Position numbers and translations under genes: made by a program. A DNA stretch of 64,000 nucleotides, taken from contig JAQNBH010000009.1 in assembly GCA_028752905.1 (NCBI GenBank), positions 46,981,165-47,045,164 of the forward strand. Direction: 5' to 3'. The notes under the pieces are model-generated. The model saw nothing but the letters and a program-made list of their open reading frames with translations, searched no databases and was not told where the DNA came from. Every line of letters begins with the position of its first letter. The stretch's first letter is position 1. This document shows positions 21,801 through 35,880 of this stretch, one piece after another. Origin of the DNA: Cladorhizidae sp. MBARI D1340-BT2. Its lineage: Eukaryota > Porifera > Demospongiae > Poecilosclerida > Cladorhizidae.

Positions 21801-24800
21801 TGTATCTAGTCTTGCCTTAGTGTTGCAGTGTATCTAGTCTTGCCTTAGTTTTGCAGTGTATCTAGTCTTGCCTATCTAGTCTTGCCTTAGTGTTGCAGGT
21901 ACCTAGTATTGCCGTAGTTTTGCAGTGTATCCAATCTTGCCTTAGTGTTGCAGTATATCTTGTCTTGCCTTGGTATTGCAGTGTATCTAGTCTTTCCTGA
22001 GTGTTACAGTGTATCTAGTCTTGCCTTGGTGTTGCAGTGTATCTAGTCTTGCCTTAGTTTTGCAGTGTATCTAGTCTTGCCTTAGTGTTGCAGGTTTCTA
22101 GTCTTGCCTTAGTTTTGCAGGTATCTAGTCTTGCCTTAGTGTTGCAGTGTATCTAGTCTTACCTTAGTTTTGCAGTGTAACTAGTCTTGCCTTAGTGATG
22201 TAGTTTATCTAGTCTTGCCTTAGTGTTGCAGTGTATCTAGTCTTGCCTTAGTGTTGCAGGTATCTAGTCTTGCCTTAGTGTTGCAGTGTATCTAGGTGTT
22301 GCAGGTATCTAGTTTTGCCGTAGTGTTGCAATGTATCTAGTCTTGCCTTAGTTTTGCAGGTATGTAGTTTTGCCTTAGTATTGCAGTGTATCTAGTCTTG
22401 CCTTAGTGTTGCAGGGTATCTAGTCTTGCCTTAGTGTTGCAGTGTATCTAGTCTTGCCTTAGTGTTGCAGTGTATCTAGTCTTGCCTTAGTGTTGAAGTG
22501 TATCTAGTCTTGCCTTAGTATTGCAGTGTATCTAGTTTGGCCTTAGTGTTGCAGGTATCTAGTCTTGCCTTAGTGTTGCAGTGTATCTAGTCTTGCCTTA
22601 ATGTTGCAGGTATCTAGTCTTGCCATAGTGTTGCAGGTTTCTCGTCTTGCCTTAGTGTTGCAGTGTATCTAGTCTTGCCTTAGTTTTACAGCTATCTAGT
22701 CATGCTTTAGTGTTTCAGTGTATATAGTCTTGCCGTAGTGTTGCAGTGTATCTAGTCTTGCCTTAGTTTTTCAGTGTATCAAATCTTGCCTATCTAGTCT
22801 TGCCTTAGTGTTGCAGGTACCTAGTATTGCCGTCGTTTTGCAGGTATTTAGTCTTGCCTTCGTGTTGCAGTGTATCTAGTCATCTTAGTTTTGCAGTTGT
22901 CTAGTTTTGCAGGTATCTAGTCTTGCCTTAGTATTGTAGTTTTACCTTATTGTTGTACTGTATCTAGTCTTTCCATAGTGTTGCAGTGTATCTAGACTTG
23001 CCTCAGTGTTGCAGGTATCTAGTCTCTTGCCTTAGTGTTGCAGTGTATCTAGTTTTGCCTAAGTGTTGCAAGTATCTAGTCTTGCCTTAGTGTTGCAGTG
23101 TATCTAGTCTGGCCTTAGTGTTGCAATGTATCTAGTCTTGCCTTAGTGTTGCAGTGTATCTAGTCTTGCCTTAGTTTTGCAATGTATCTAGTCTTGCCTA
23201 TCTAGTCTTGCCTTAGTGTTGCAAGTACCTAGTATTGCCGTAGTTTTGCAGTGTATCTAATCTTGCCTTAGTGTTGCAGTATATCTTGTCTTGCCTTGGT
23301 ATTGTAGTGTATCTAGCCTTGCCTGAGTGTTGCAGTGTATCTAGTCTTGCCTTGGTGTTGCAGTGTATCTAGTCTTGCCTTAGTTTTGCAGTGTATCTAG
23401 TCTTGCCTTAGTGTTGCAGGTTTCTAGTCTTGCCGTAGTTTTGCAGGTATCTAGTCTTGCCTTAGCATTGCAGTGTATCTAGTCTTGCGTTAGTGTTGCA
23501 GTGTATCTAGTCTTGCTTAGTTTTGCAGTGTATCTAGTCTTGCCTTAGTGTTGCAGGTATCTAGTCTTGCCGTCGTTTTGAAGGTATCTAGTCTTGCCTT
23601 AGTGTTGCAGTGTATCTAGTCTTGCCTTAGTTTTGCAGTGTATCTAGTCTTGCCTTAGTGTTGCAGTTTATCTAGTCTTGCCTTAGTGTTGCATGTATCT
23701 AATCTTGCCGTAGTGTTGCAGGTATCTAGTTTTGCCTTAGTGGTTGCAGTGTATCTAGTCTTGCCTTAGTGTTGCAGTGTATCTAGTCTTGCCGTACTGT
23801 TGCAGGTATCTAGTTTTGCCTTAGTGTTGCAGTGTATCTAGTCTTGCTTTAGTGATGCAATATATCTATTCTTGCCTTAGTTTTGCAGGTATCTAGTCTT
23901 GCCTTAGTGTTGCAGGTATCTAGTCTTGCCTTAGTGTTGCAGGTATCTAGTCTTGACTTAGTGTTGCAGGTATCTAGCCTTGCCTTAGTGTTGCAGTGTA
24001 TCTAGTTTGGCCTTAGTGTTGCAGGTATCTAGTCTTGCCTTAGTGTTGCAGTGTATCTAGTCTTGCCTTAATGTTGCAGGTAACTAGTCTTGCCATAGTG
24101 TTGCAGGTATGTAGTTTTGCTTTAGTGTTGCAGTGTATCTAGTCTTGCCTTAGTGTTGGTCTTGCCATAGTGTTGCAGTGTATCTAGTCTTGCCGTAGTG
24201 TTGCAGTGTATCTAGACTTGCCTTACTTAGTGTTGCAGGTATCTAGTCTTGCCTTAGTGTTGCAGTGTATCTAGTCTTGCCTTAGTGTTGCAGGGTATCT
24301 AGTCTTGCCTTAGTGTTGAAGTGTATCTAGTCTTGCCTTAGTGTTGCAGTTTATCTAGTCTTGCCTATCTAGTCTTCCTTAGTGTTGCAGGTACCTAGTG
24401 TTGCTGTAGTTTTGCAGATATCTAGTCTTGCCTTAGTGTTTCAGTGTATCTAGTCTTGCCTTAGTGTTGCAGTGTATTTAGTCTTGTCTTAGTGTTGCAG
24501 GTTTCTAGTCTTGCCATAGTTTTGCAGGTATCTAGTTTTGCCTTAGTGTTGCAGGTATCTAGTCTTGCCATAGTGCTTCAGGTATCTTAGTGTTGCAGTG
24601 TATCTAGTCTTGCCTTAGTTTTGCAGGTATCTAGTCTTGCCATAGTGTTGCAGGTATCTAGTCTTGCCTTAGTGTTGCAGTGTATCCAATCTTGCCATAG
24701 TGTTGCAGGTATCTAGTCTTGCCTTTGTTTTGCAGGTATCTAGTCTTGCCTTAGTGTTGCAATGTATCTAGTCTTGCCTTAGTTTTGCAGGTATCTAGTC

Positions 24801-27800
24801 TTGCCTTAGTGTTGCAGGTATCTAGTCTTGCCTTAGTGTTGCAGGTATCTAGCCTTGCCTTAGTGTTGCAGTGTATCTAGTTTGGCCTTAGTGTTGCAGG
24901 TATCTAGTCTTGCCTTAGTGTTGCAGTGTATCTAGTCTTGCCTTAATGTTGCAGGTATCTAGTCTTGCCGTAGTGTTGCAGGTATGTAATTTTGCTTTAG
25001 TGTTGCAATGTATCTAGTCTTGCCTTAGTGTTGGTCTTGCCATAGTGTTGCAGTGTATCTAGTCTTGCCGTAGTGTTGCAGTGTATCTAGACTTGCCTTA
25101 CTTAGTGTTGCAGGTATCTAGTCTTGCCTTAGTGTTGCAGTGTATCTAGTCTTGCCTTAATGTTGCAGGTATCTAGTCTTGCCGTAGTGTTGCAGGTATG
25201 TAGTTGTGCTTTAGTGTTGCTATGTATCTAGTCTTGCCTTAGTGTTGGTCTTGCCATAGTGTTGCAGTGTATCTAGTCTTGCCGTAGTGTTGCAGTGTAT
25301 CTAGACTTGCCTTACTTAGTGTTGCAGGTATCTAGTCTTGCCTTAGTGTTGCAGTGTATCTAGTCTTGCCTTAATGTTGCAGTGTATCTAGTCTTGCCTT
25401 AGTGTTGAAGTGTATCTAGTCTTGCCTTAGTATTACAGTTTATCTAGTCTTGCCTATCTAATCTTACCTTAGTGTTGCAGGTACCTAGTGTTGCTGTAGT
25501 TTTGCAGGTATCTAGTCTTGCCTTAGTGTTTCAGTGTATCTAGTCTTGCCTTAGTGTTGCAGTATATTTAGTCTTGTCTTAGTGTTGCAGGTTTCTAGTC
25601 TTGCCGTAGTTTTGCAGGTATCTAGTTTTGCCTTAGTGTTGCAGTGTATCTAGTCTTGCCTTAGTGTTGCAGGTATCTAGTCTTGACTTAGTGTTGCAGG
25701 TATCTCGTCTTGCCTTAGTGTTGCAGTGTATCTAGTCTTGCCTTAGTTTTACAGCTATCTAGTCATGCTTTAGTGTTTCAGTGTATATAATCTTGCCATA
25801 GTGTTGCAGTGTATCTAGTCTTGCCTTAGTTTTTCAGTGTATCTAGTCTTGCCTTAGTGTTGTAGTTTTACCTTATTGTTGCAGTGTATCTAGTCCTGCC
25901 ATAGTGTTGCAGTGTATCTAGACTTGCCTCAGTGTTGCAGGTATCTAGTCTCTTGCCTTAGTGTTGCAGTGTATCTAGTATTGCCTAAGTGTTGCAAGTA
26001 TCTAGTCTTGCCTTAGTGTTGCAGTGTATCTAGTCTGGCTTTAGTGTTGCAATGTATCTAGTCTTGCCTTAGTGTTGCAGTGTATCTAGTCTTGCCTTAG
26101 TTTTGCAGTGTATCTAGTCTTGCCTATCTAGTCTTGCCTTAGTGTTGCAGGTACCTAGTATTGCCGTAGTTTTGCAGTGTATCCAATCTTGCCTTAGTGT
26201 TGCAGTATATCTTGTCTTGCCTTGGTATTGCAGTGTATCTAGTCTTTCCTGAGTGTTACAGTGTATCTAGTCTTGCCTTGGTGTTGCAGTGTATCTAGTC
26301 TTGCCTTAGTTTTGCAGTGTATCTAGTCTTGCCTTAGTGTTGCAGGTTTCTAGTCTTGCCTTAGTTTTGCAGGTATCTAGTCTTGCCTTAGTGTTGCAGT
26401 GTATCTAGTCTTACCTTAGTTTTGCAGTGTATCTAGTCTTGCCTTAGTGATGTAGTTTATCTAGTCTTGCCTTAGTGTTGCAGTGTATCTAGTCTTGCCT
26501 TAGTGTTGCAGGTATCTAGTCTTGCCTTAGTGTTGCAGTGTATCTAGGTGTTGCAGGTATCTAGTTTTGCCGTAGTGTTGCAATGTATCTAGTCTTGCCT
26601 TAGTTTTGCAGGTATGTAGTTTTGCCTTAGTATTGCAGTGTATCTAGTCTTGCCTTAGTGTTGCAGGGTATCTAGTCTTGCCTTAGTGTTGCAGTGTATC
26701 TAGTCTTGCCTTAGTGTTGCAGTGTATCTAGTCTTGCCTTAGTGTTGAAGTGTATCTAGTCTTGCCTTAGTATTGCAGTGTATCTAGTTTGGCCTTAGTG
26801 TTGCAGGTATCTAGTCTTGCCTTAGTGTTGCAGTGTATCTAGTCTTGCCTTAATGTTGCAGGTATCTAGTCTTGCCATAGTGTTGCAGGTATCTCGTCTT
26901 GCCTTAGTGTTGCAGTGTATCTAGTCTTGCCTTAGTTTTACAGCTATCTAGTCATGCTTTAGTGTTTCAGTGTATATAGTCTTGCCGTAGTGTTGCAGTG
27001 TATCTAGTCTTGCCTTAGTTTTTCAGTGTATCAAATCTTGCCTATCTAGTCTTGCCTTAGTGTTGCAGGTACCTAGTATTGCCGTCGTTTTGCAGGTATT
27101 TAGTCTTGCCTTCGTGTTGCAGTGTATCTAGTCATCTTAGTTTTGCAGTTGTCTAGTTTTGCAGGTATCTAGTCTTGCCTTAGTATTGTAGTTTTACCTT
27201 ATTGTTGTACTGTATCTAGTCTTTCCATAGTGTTGCAGTGTATCTAGACTTGCCTCAGTGTTGCAGGTATCTAGTCTCTTGCCTTAGTGTTGCAGTGTAT
27301 CTAGTTTTGCCTAAGTGTTGCAAGTATCTAGTCTTGCCTTAGTGTTGCAGTGTATCTAGTCTGGCCTTAGTGTTGCAATGTATCTAGTCTTGCCTTAGTG
27401 TTGCAGTGTATCTAGTCTTGCCTTAGTTTTGCAATGTATCTAGTCTTGCCTATCTAGTCTTGCCTTAGTGTTGCAAGTACCTAGTATTGCCGTAGTTTTG
27501 CAGTGTATCTAATCTTGCCTTAGTGTTGCAGTATATCTTGTCTTGCCTTGGTATTGCAGTGTATCTAGTCTTGCCTGAGTGTTGCAGTGTATCTAGTCTT
27601 GCCTTGGTGTTGCAGTGTATCTAGTCTTGCCTTAGTTTTGCAGTGTATCTAGTCTTGCCTTAGTGTTGCAGGTTTCTAGTCTTGCCGTAGTTTTGCAGGT
27701 ATCTAGTCTTGCCTTAGCATTGCAGTGTATCTAGTCTTGCGTTAGTGTTGCAGTGTATCTAGTCTTGCTTAGTTTTGCAGTGTATCTAGTCTTGCCTTAG

Positions 27801-30800
27801 TGTTGCAGGTATCTAGTCTTGCCGTCGTTTTGAAGGTATCTAGTCTTGCCTTAGTGTTGCAGTGTATCTAGTCTTGCCTTAGTTTTGCAGTGTATCTAGT
27901 CTTGCCTTAGTGTTGCAGTTTATCTAGTCTTGCCTTAGTGTTGCATGTATCTAATCTTGCCGTAGTGTTGCAGGTATCTAGTTTTGCCTTAGTGGTTGCA
28001 GTGTATCTAGTCTTGCCTTAGTGTTGCAGTGTATCTAGTCTTGCCGTACTGTTGCAGGTATCTAGTTTTGCCTTAGTGTTGCAGTGTATCTAGTCTTGCT
28101 TTAGTGATGCAATATATCTAGTCTTGCCTTAGTTTTGCAGGTATCTAGTCTTGCCTTAGTGTTGCAGGTATCTAGTCTTGCCTTAGTGTTGCAGGTATCT
28201 AGTCTTGACTTAGTGTTGCAGGTATCTAGCCTTGCCTTAGTGTTGCAGTGTATCTAGTTTGGCCTTAGTGTTGCAGGTATCTAGTCTTGCCTTAGTGTTG
28301 CAGTGTATCTAGTCTTGCCTTAATGTTGCAGGTAACTAGTCTTGCCATAGTGTTGCAGGTATGTAGTTTTGCTTTAGTGTTGCAGTGTATCTAGTCTTGC
28401 CTTAGTGTTGGTCTTGCCATAGTGTTGCAGTGTATCTAGTCTTGCCGTAGTGTTGCAGTGTATCTAGACTTGCCTTACTTAGTGTTGCAGGTATCTAGTC
28501 TTGCCTTAGTGTTGCAGTGTATCTAGTCTTGCCTTAGTGTTGCAGTGTATCTAGTCTTGCCTTAGTGTTGAAGTGTATCTAGTCTTGCCTTAGTGTTGCA
28601 GTTTATCTAGTCTTGCCTATCTAGTCTTCCTTAGTGTTGCAGGTACCTAGTGTTGCTGTAGTTTTGCAGATATCTAGTCTTGCCTTAGTGTTTCAGTGTA
28701 TCTAGTCTTGCCTTAGTGTTGCAGTGTATTTAGTCTTGTCTTAGTGTTGCAGGTTTCTAGTCTTGCCATAGTTTTGCAGGTATCTAGTTTTGCCTTAGTG
28801 TTGCAGGTATCTAGTCTTGCCATAGTGCTTCAGGTATCTTAGTGTTGCAGTGTATCTAGTCTTGCCTTAGTTTTGCAGGTATCTAGTCTTGCCATAGTGT
28901 TGCAGGTATCTAGTCTTGCCTTAGTGTTGCAGTGTATCCAATCTTGCCATAGTGTTGCAGGTATCTAGTCTTGCCTTTGTTTTGCAGGTATCTAGTCTTG
29001 CCTTAGTGTTGCAATGTATCTAGTCTTGCCTTAGTTTTGCAGGTATCTAGTCTTGCCTTAGTGTTGCAGGTATCTAGTCTTGCCTTAGTGTTGCAGGTAT
29101 CTAGTCTTGACTTAGTGTTGCAGGTATCTAGCCTTGCCTTAGTGTTGCAGTGTATCTAGTTTGGCCTTAGTGATGCAGGTATCTAGTCTTGCCTTAGTGT
29201 TGCAGTGTATCTAGTTTGCCTTAATATTGCAGGTATCTAGTCTTGCCGTCGTGTTGCAGGTATGTAGTTTTGCTTTAGTGTTGCAGTGTATCTAGTCTTG
29301 CCTTAGTGTTGGTCTTGCCATAGTGTTGCAGTGTATCTAGTCTTGCCGTAGTGTAGCAGTTTATCTAGACTTGCCTTACATAGTGTTGCAGCTATCTAGT
29401 CTTGCCTTAGTGTTGCAGTGTATCTAGTCTTGCCTTAGTGTTGCAGTGTATCTAGTCTTGCCTTAGTGTTGAAGTGTATCTAGTCTTGCCTTAGTATTAC
29501 AGTTTATCTAGTCTTGCCTATCTAGTCTTACCTTAGTGTTGCAGGTACCTAGTGTTGCTGTAGTTTTGCAGGTATCTAGTCTTGCCTTAGTGTTTCAGTG
29601 TATCTTGTCTTGCCTTAGTGTTGCAGTATATTTAGTCTTGTCTTAGTGTTGCAGGTTTCTAGTCTTGCCGTAGTTTTGCAGGTATCTAATTTTTGCCTTA
29701 GTGTTGCAGTGTAGTATTGCAGGTATCTAGTCTTGACTTAGTGTTGCAGGTATCTAGTCTTGCCTTAGTGTTGCAGTGTATCTAGTCTTGCCTTAGTTTT
29801 ACAGCTATCTAGTCATGCTTTAGTGTTTCAGTGTATATAGTCTTGCCGTAGTGTTGCAGTGTATCTAGTCTTGCCTTAGTTTTTCAGTGTATCAAATCTT
29901 GCCTATCTAGTCTTGCCTTAGTGTTGCAGGTACCTAGTTTTGCCGTAGTTTTGCAGATATCTAGTCTTGCCTTAGTCTTGCAGTGTATCTAGTCTTGCCT
30001 TAGTGTTGCAGTGTATCTAGTCTTGCCTTAGTGTTGCAGTTGCCGTAGTTTTGAAGGTATCTAGTCTTGCCTTAGTGTTGCAGTGTATCTAGTCTTGCCT
30101 TAGTGTTGCATTGTATCTTGTCCTACCTTAGCATTGCAGTGTATCTAGTCTTGCCTTAGTGTTGCAGTGTATCTAATCTTGCCTAGTGTTACAGTATATC
30201 TAGTCTTGCCTTGGTGTTGCAGCTATCTAGTCTTGCCTTAGTGTTGCAGTGTATCTAGTCTTACCTTAGTATTACAGCTATCTAGTCATGCTTTAGTGTT
30301 GCAGTGTATCTAGTCTTGCCATAGTGTTGCAGTGTATCTAGTCTTGCCTTAGTGTTGCAGTGAATCTAATCTTGCCTTAGTTTTTCAGTGTATCAAATCT
30401 TGCCTATCTAGTCTTGCCTTAGTGTTGCAGGTACCCGTAGTTTTGCAGGTATCTAGTCTTGCCTTAGTGTTGCAGTGTATCTAGTCTTGCCTTAGTGTTG
30501 CAGTGTATCTAGTCTTGCCTTAGTGTTGCAGTTGCCGTAGTTTTGCAGGTATCTAGTCTTTCCTTAGTGTTGCAGTGTATCTAGTTTTGCCTTATTGTTG
30601 CAGTGTATCTAGTCTTGCCATAGTGTTGCAGTGTATCTGGACTTGCCTCAGTGTTGTAGTTATCTAGTCTTGCCTTAGTGTTTCAGTGTATCTAGTCTTG
30701 CCTTAGTGATGCAGTGTATTTAGTCTTGTCTTAGTGTTGCAGGTTTCTAGTCTTGCCGTAGTTTTGCAGGTATCTAGTTTTGCCTTAGTGTTGCAGTGTA

Positions 30801-33800
30801 TTTAGTCTTGCCTTAGTGTTGCAGGTACCTAATGTTGCAATAGTTTTGCAGGTATCTAGTCTTGCCTTAGTGTTGCAGGTATCTAGTCTTACCGTAGTGC
30901 TTCAGGTATCTTAGTGCTGCAGTGCATCTAGTCTAGCCGTAGTGTTGCAGGTATCTAGTCTTGCCTTAGTTTTGCAGGTATCTAGTCTTGCCTTAGTGTT
31001 GCAATGTATCTAGTCTTGCCTTAGTTTTGCAGGTATCTAGTCTTGCCTTAGTGTTGCAGGTATCTAGTCTTGACTTAGAGTTGCAGGTATCTAGTCTTAC
31101 ATTAATGTTTCAGTGTATCTAGTTTTGCCTTAGTTTTGCAGGTATCTAGTCTTGCCTTAGTGTTGCAGTGTATCTAGTCTTGCCATAGTGTTGCAGGTAT
31201 GTAGTTTTGCTTTAGTGTTGCAGTGTATCTAGTCTTGCCTTAGTGTTGGTCTTGCCATAGTGTTGCAGTGTATCTAATCTTGCCGTAGTGTTGCAGTGTA
31301 TCTAGACTTGCCTTACTTAGTGTTGCAGGTATCTAGTCTTGCCTTAGTGTTGCAGTGTATCTAGTCTTGCCTTAGTGTTGCAGTGTATCTAGTCTTGCCT
31401 TAGTGTTGAAGTGTATCTAGTCTTGCCTTAGTGTTGCAGTTTATCTAGTCTTGCCTATCTAGTCTTGCCTTAGTGTTGCAGGTACCTAGTGTTGCTGTAG
31501 TTTTGCAGATATCTAGTCTTGCCTTAGTGTTTCAGTGTATCTAGTCTAGCCTTAGTGTTGCAGTGTATTTAGTCTTGTCTTAGTGTTGCAGGTTTCTAGT
31601 CTTGCCATAGTTTTGCAGGTATCTAGTTTTGCCTTAGTGTTGCAGGTATCTAGTCTTGCCATAGTGCTTCAGGTATCTTAGTGTTGCAGTGTATCTAGTC
31701 TTGCCTTAGTGTTGCAGGTATCTAGTCTTGCCATAGTGTTGCAGGTATCTAGTCTTGCCTTAGTGTTGCAGTGTATCCAATCTTGCCATAGTGTTGCAGG
31801 TATCTAGTCTTGCCTTTGTTTTGCAGGTATCTAGTCTTGCCTTAGTGTTGCAATGTATCTAGTCTTGCCTTAGTTTTGCAGGTATCTAGTCTTGCCTTAG
31901 TGTTGCAGGTATCTAGTCTTGCCTTAGTGTTGCAGGTATCTAGTCTTGACTTAGTGTTGCAGGTATCTAGCCTTGCCTTAGTGTTGCAGTGTATCTAGTT
32001 TGGCCTTAGTGATGCAGGTATCTAGTCTTGCCTTAGTGTTGCAGTGTATCTAGTTTGCCTTAATATTGCAGGTATCTAGTCTTGCCGTAGTGTTGCAGGT
32101 ATGTAGTTTTGCTTTAGTGTTGCAGTGTATCTAGTCTTGCCTTAGTGTTGGTCTTGCCATAGTGTTGCAGTGTATCTAGTCTTGCCTTACTTAGTGTTGC
32201 AGCTATCTAGTCTTGCCTTATTGTTGCAGTGTATCTAGTTTGCCTTAATATTGCAGGTATCTAGTCTTGCCGTAGTGTTGCAGGTATGTAGTTTTGCTTT
32301 AGTGTTGCAGTGTATCTAGTCTTGCCTTATTGTTGGTCTTGCTGTAGTGTAGCAGTGTATCTAGACTTGCCTTACTTAGTGTTGCAGCTATCTAGTCTTG
32401 CCTTAGTGTTGAAGTGTATCTAGTCTTGCCTTAGTATTACAGTTTATCTAGTCTTGCCTATCTAGTCTTACCTTAGTGTTGCAGGTACCTAGTGTTGCTG
32501 TAGTTTTGCAGGTATCTAGTCTTGCCTTAGTGTTTCAGTGTATCTAGTCTTGCCTTAGTGTTGCAGTATATTTAGTCTTGTCTTAGTGTTGCAGGTTTCT
32601 AGTCTTGCCGTAGTTTTGCAGGTATCTAATTTTGCCTTAGTGTTGCAGTGTAGTATTGCAGGTATCTAGTCTTGACTTAGTGTTGCAGGTATCTAGTCTT
32701 GCCTTAGTGTTGCAGTGTATCTAGTCTTGCCTTAGTTTTACAGCTATCTAGTCATGCTTTAGTGTTTCAGTGTATATAGTCTTGCCGTAGTGTTGCAGTG
32801 TATCTAGTCTTGCCTTAGTTTTTCAGTGTATCAAATCTTGCCTATCTAGTCTTGCCTTAGTGTTGCAGGTACCTAGTATTGCCGTAGTTTTGCAGGTATT
32901 TAGTCTTGCCTTCGTGTTGCAGTGTATCTAGTCATCTTAGTTTTGCAGTTGCCTAGATTTGCAGGTATCTAGTCTTGCCTTAGTGTTGTAGTTTTACCTT
33001 ATTGTTGCACTGTATCTAGTCTTGCCATAATGTTGCAGTGTATCTAGACTTGCCTCAGTGTTGCAGGTATCTAGTCTCTTGCCTTAGTGTTGCAGTGTAT
33101 CTAGTTTTGCCTAAGTGTTGCAAGTATCTAGTCTTGCCTTAGTGTTGCAGTGTATCTAGTCTGGCCTTAGTGTTGCAATGTATCTAGTCTTGCCTTAGTG
33201 TTGCAGTGTATCTAGTCTTGCCTTAGTTTTGCAATGTATCTAGTCTTGCCTATCTAGTCTTGCCTTAGTGTTGCAAGTAACTAGTATTGCCGTAGTTTTG
33301 CAGTGTATCTAATCTTGCCTTAGTGTTGCAGTATATCTTGTCTTGCCTTGGTATTGCAGTGTATCTAGTCTTGCCTGAGTGTTGCAGTGTATCTAGTCTT
33401 GCCTTGGTGTTGCAGTGTATCTAGTCTTGCCTTAGTTTTGCAGTGTATCTAGTCTAGCCTTAGTGTTGCAGGTTTCTAGTCCTGCCGTAGTTTTGCAGGT
33501 ATCTAGTCTTGCCTTAGCGTTGCAGTGTATCTAGTCTTGCGTTAGTGTTGCAGTGTATCAAGTCTTGCTTAGTTTTGCAGTGTATCTAGTCTTGCCTTAG
33601 TGTTGCAGGTATCTAGTCTTGCCGTCGTTTTGCAGGTATCTAGTCTTGCCTTAGTGTTGCAGTGTATCTAGTCTTGCCTTAGTTTTGCAGTGTATCTAGT
33701 CTTGCCTTAGTGTTGCAGTGTATCCAGTCTTGCCATAGTGTTGCAGGTATCTAATCTTGCCTTAGTGTTGCATGTATCTAATCTTGCCGTAGTGTTGCAG

Positions 33801-35880
33801 GTATCTAGTTTTGCCTTAGTGGTTGCAGTGTATCTAGTCTTGCCTCAGTGTATCTAGTCTTGCCGTACTGTTGCAGGTATCTAGTTTTGCCTTAGTGTTG
33901 CAGTGTATCTAGTCTTGCCATAGTGTTGCAGTGTATCTAGTCTTGCCATAGTGTTTCATGTATCTAGTCTTGCCTTAGTGTTGCAGTTATCTAGTCTTGC
34001 CTTAGTGTTGCAGTGTATCTAGTCTTGCCTTAGTGTTGCAGGTATCTAGTCTTGCCTTAGTGTTGCAGTGTATCTAGGTTTTGCAGGTATCTAGTTTTGC
34101 CATAGTGTTGCAATGTATCTAGTATTGCCTTAGTTTTGCAGGTATGTAGTTTTGCCTTAGTATTGCAGTGTATCTAGTCTTGCCTTAGTGTTGCATTGTA
34201 TCTTGTCCTGCCTTAGCATTGCAGTGTATCTAGTCTTGCCTTAGTGTTGCAGTGTATCTAATCTTGCCTAGTGTTACAGTATATCTAGTCTTGCCTTGGT
34301 GTTGCAGCTATCTAGTCTTGCCTTAGTGTTGCAGTGTATCTAGTCTTACCTTAGTGTTACAGCTATCTAGTCTTGCTTTAGTGTTGCAGTGTATCTAGTC
34401 TTGCCATAGTGTTGCAGTGTATCTAGTCTTGCCTTAGTGTTGCAGTGAATCTAATCTTGCCTTAGTTTTTCAGTGTATCAAATCTTGCCTATCTAGTCTT
34501 GCCTTAGTGTTGCAGGTACCCGTAGTTTTGCAGGTATCTAGTCTTGCCTTAGTGTTGCAGTGTATCTAGTCTTGCCTTAGTGTTGCAGTGTATCTAGTCT
34601 TGCCTTAGTGTTGCAGTTGCCGTAGTTTTGCAGGTATCTAGTCTTGCCTTAGTGTTGCAGTGTATCTAGTTTTGCCTTATTGTTGCAGTGTATCTAGTCT
34701 TGCCATAGTGTTGCAGTGTATCTGGACTTGCCTCAGTGTTGTAGTTATCTAGTCTTGCCTTAGTGTTTCAGTGTATCTAGTCTTGCCTTAGTGATGCAGT
34801 GTATTTAGTCTTGTCTTAGTGTTGCAGGTTTCTAGTCTTGCCGTAGTTTTGCAGGTATCTAGTTTTGCCTTAGTGTTGCAGTGTATTTAGTCTTGCCTTA
34901 GTGTTGCAGGTACCTAATGTTGCAATAGTTTTGCAGGTATCTAGTCTTGCCTTAGTGTTTCAGTGTATCTAGTCTTGCCTTAGTGTTGCAGTGTATTTAG
35001 TCTTGTCTTAGTGTTGCAGCTTTCTAGTCATGCCGTAGTTTTGCAGGTATCTAGTTTTGCCTTAGTATTGCAGTGTATCTAGTCTTGCCTTAGTGTTGCA
35101 GGTATCTAGTCTTGACTTAGTGTTGCAGGTATCTAGTCTTGCCTTAGTGTTGCAGTGTATCCAGTCTTGCCTTGGTGTTGCAGTATATCTAGACGTGTCT
35201 TAGTATTGCAGTGTATCTAGTCTTGCTTTAGTGTTGCAGTGTATCTAGTCTTGCCTTAGTGTTGCAGGTATCTAATCTTGCCTTAGTGTTGCAGTGTATC
35301 TAGTCTTGCCTTAGTGTTGCAGGTATCTAGTCTTACCGTAGTGCTTCAGGTATCTTAGTGCTGCAGTGCATCTAGTCTTGCCTTAGTTTTGCAGGTATCT
35401 AGTCTTGCCTTAGTGTTGCAATGTATCTAGTCTTGCCTTAGTTTTGCAGGTATCTAGTCTTGCCTTAGTGTTGCAGGTATCTAGTCTTGACTTAGAGTTG
35501 CAGGTATCTAGTCTTACATTAATGTTTCAGTGTATCTAGTTTTGCCTTAGTTTTGCAGGTATCTAGTCTTGCCTTAGTGTTGCAGTGTATCTAGTCTTGC
35601 CTTAGTGTTGCAGGTATCTAGGCTTGTCGTAGTGTTGCAGGTATGTAGTTTTGCCTTAGTGTTGCAGTGTATCTAGTCCTGTATTAGCATTGCAGTGTAT
35701 CTAGTCTTGCCTTAGTGTTGCAGTATATCTAGTCTTGCCTTAGTGTTGAAGTGTATCTAGTCTTGCATTAGTGTTTCAGTGTATCTAGTCTTGCTTTAGT
35801 GTTGCAGGTATCTAGTCTTACCATAGTGCTTCAGGTATCTTAGTGTTGCAGTGCATCTAGTCTTGCCTTAGTGTTGCAGT
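18892..35880. repeat. 27/28-bp satellite array, right segment
   Basis: Seventeen kilobases of the same monomer family, without genes. Higher-order structure is again visible. The array stops abruptly at TTGCAGTG before TTGGACCATGACTAG, where the 24-bp satellite begins. Confidence 0.95.
20500..29050. repeat. Tandem pair of ~4.25-kb higher-order repeat blocks
   Basis: Variant-monomer landmarks recur with an offset of about 4,250 bp. GTATATAATCTTGCC occurs at 21,531 and 25,782. The GTATATAGTC variant after the CATGC monomer lies near 22,720 and 26,970. The CATAGTGCTTCAGG variant lies near 24,570 and 28,820. The blocks are approximately 20.5-24.75 kb and 24.75-29.05 kb. Parts of the same block reappear, rearranged, at 31.2-33.8 kb. 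Boundaries are approximate because monomers are so similar. Confidence 0.75.

Noticed and set aside
1..35880. tRNA, rRNA or other structured RNA genes in the satellite
   Set aside because: I looked for box A/B-like and cloverleaf patterns and saw only monomer variants; a covariance-model scan would be needed to exclude them fully.
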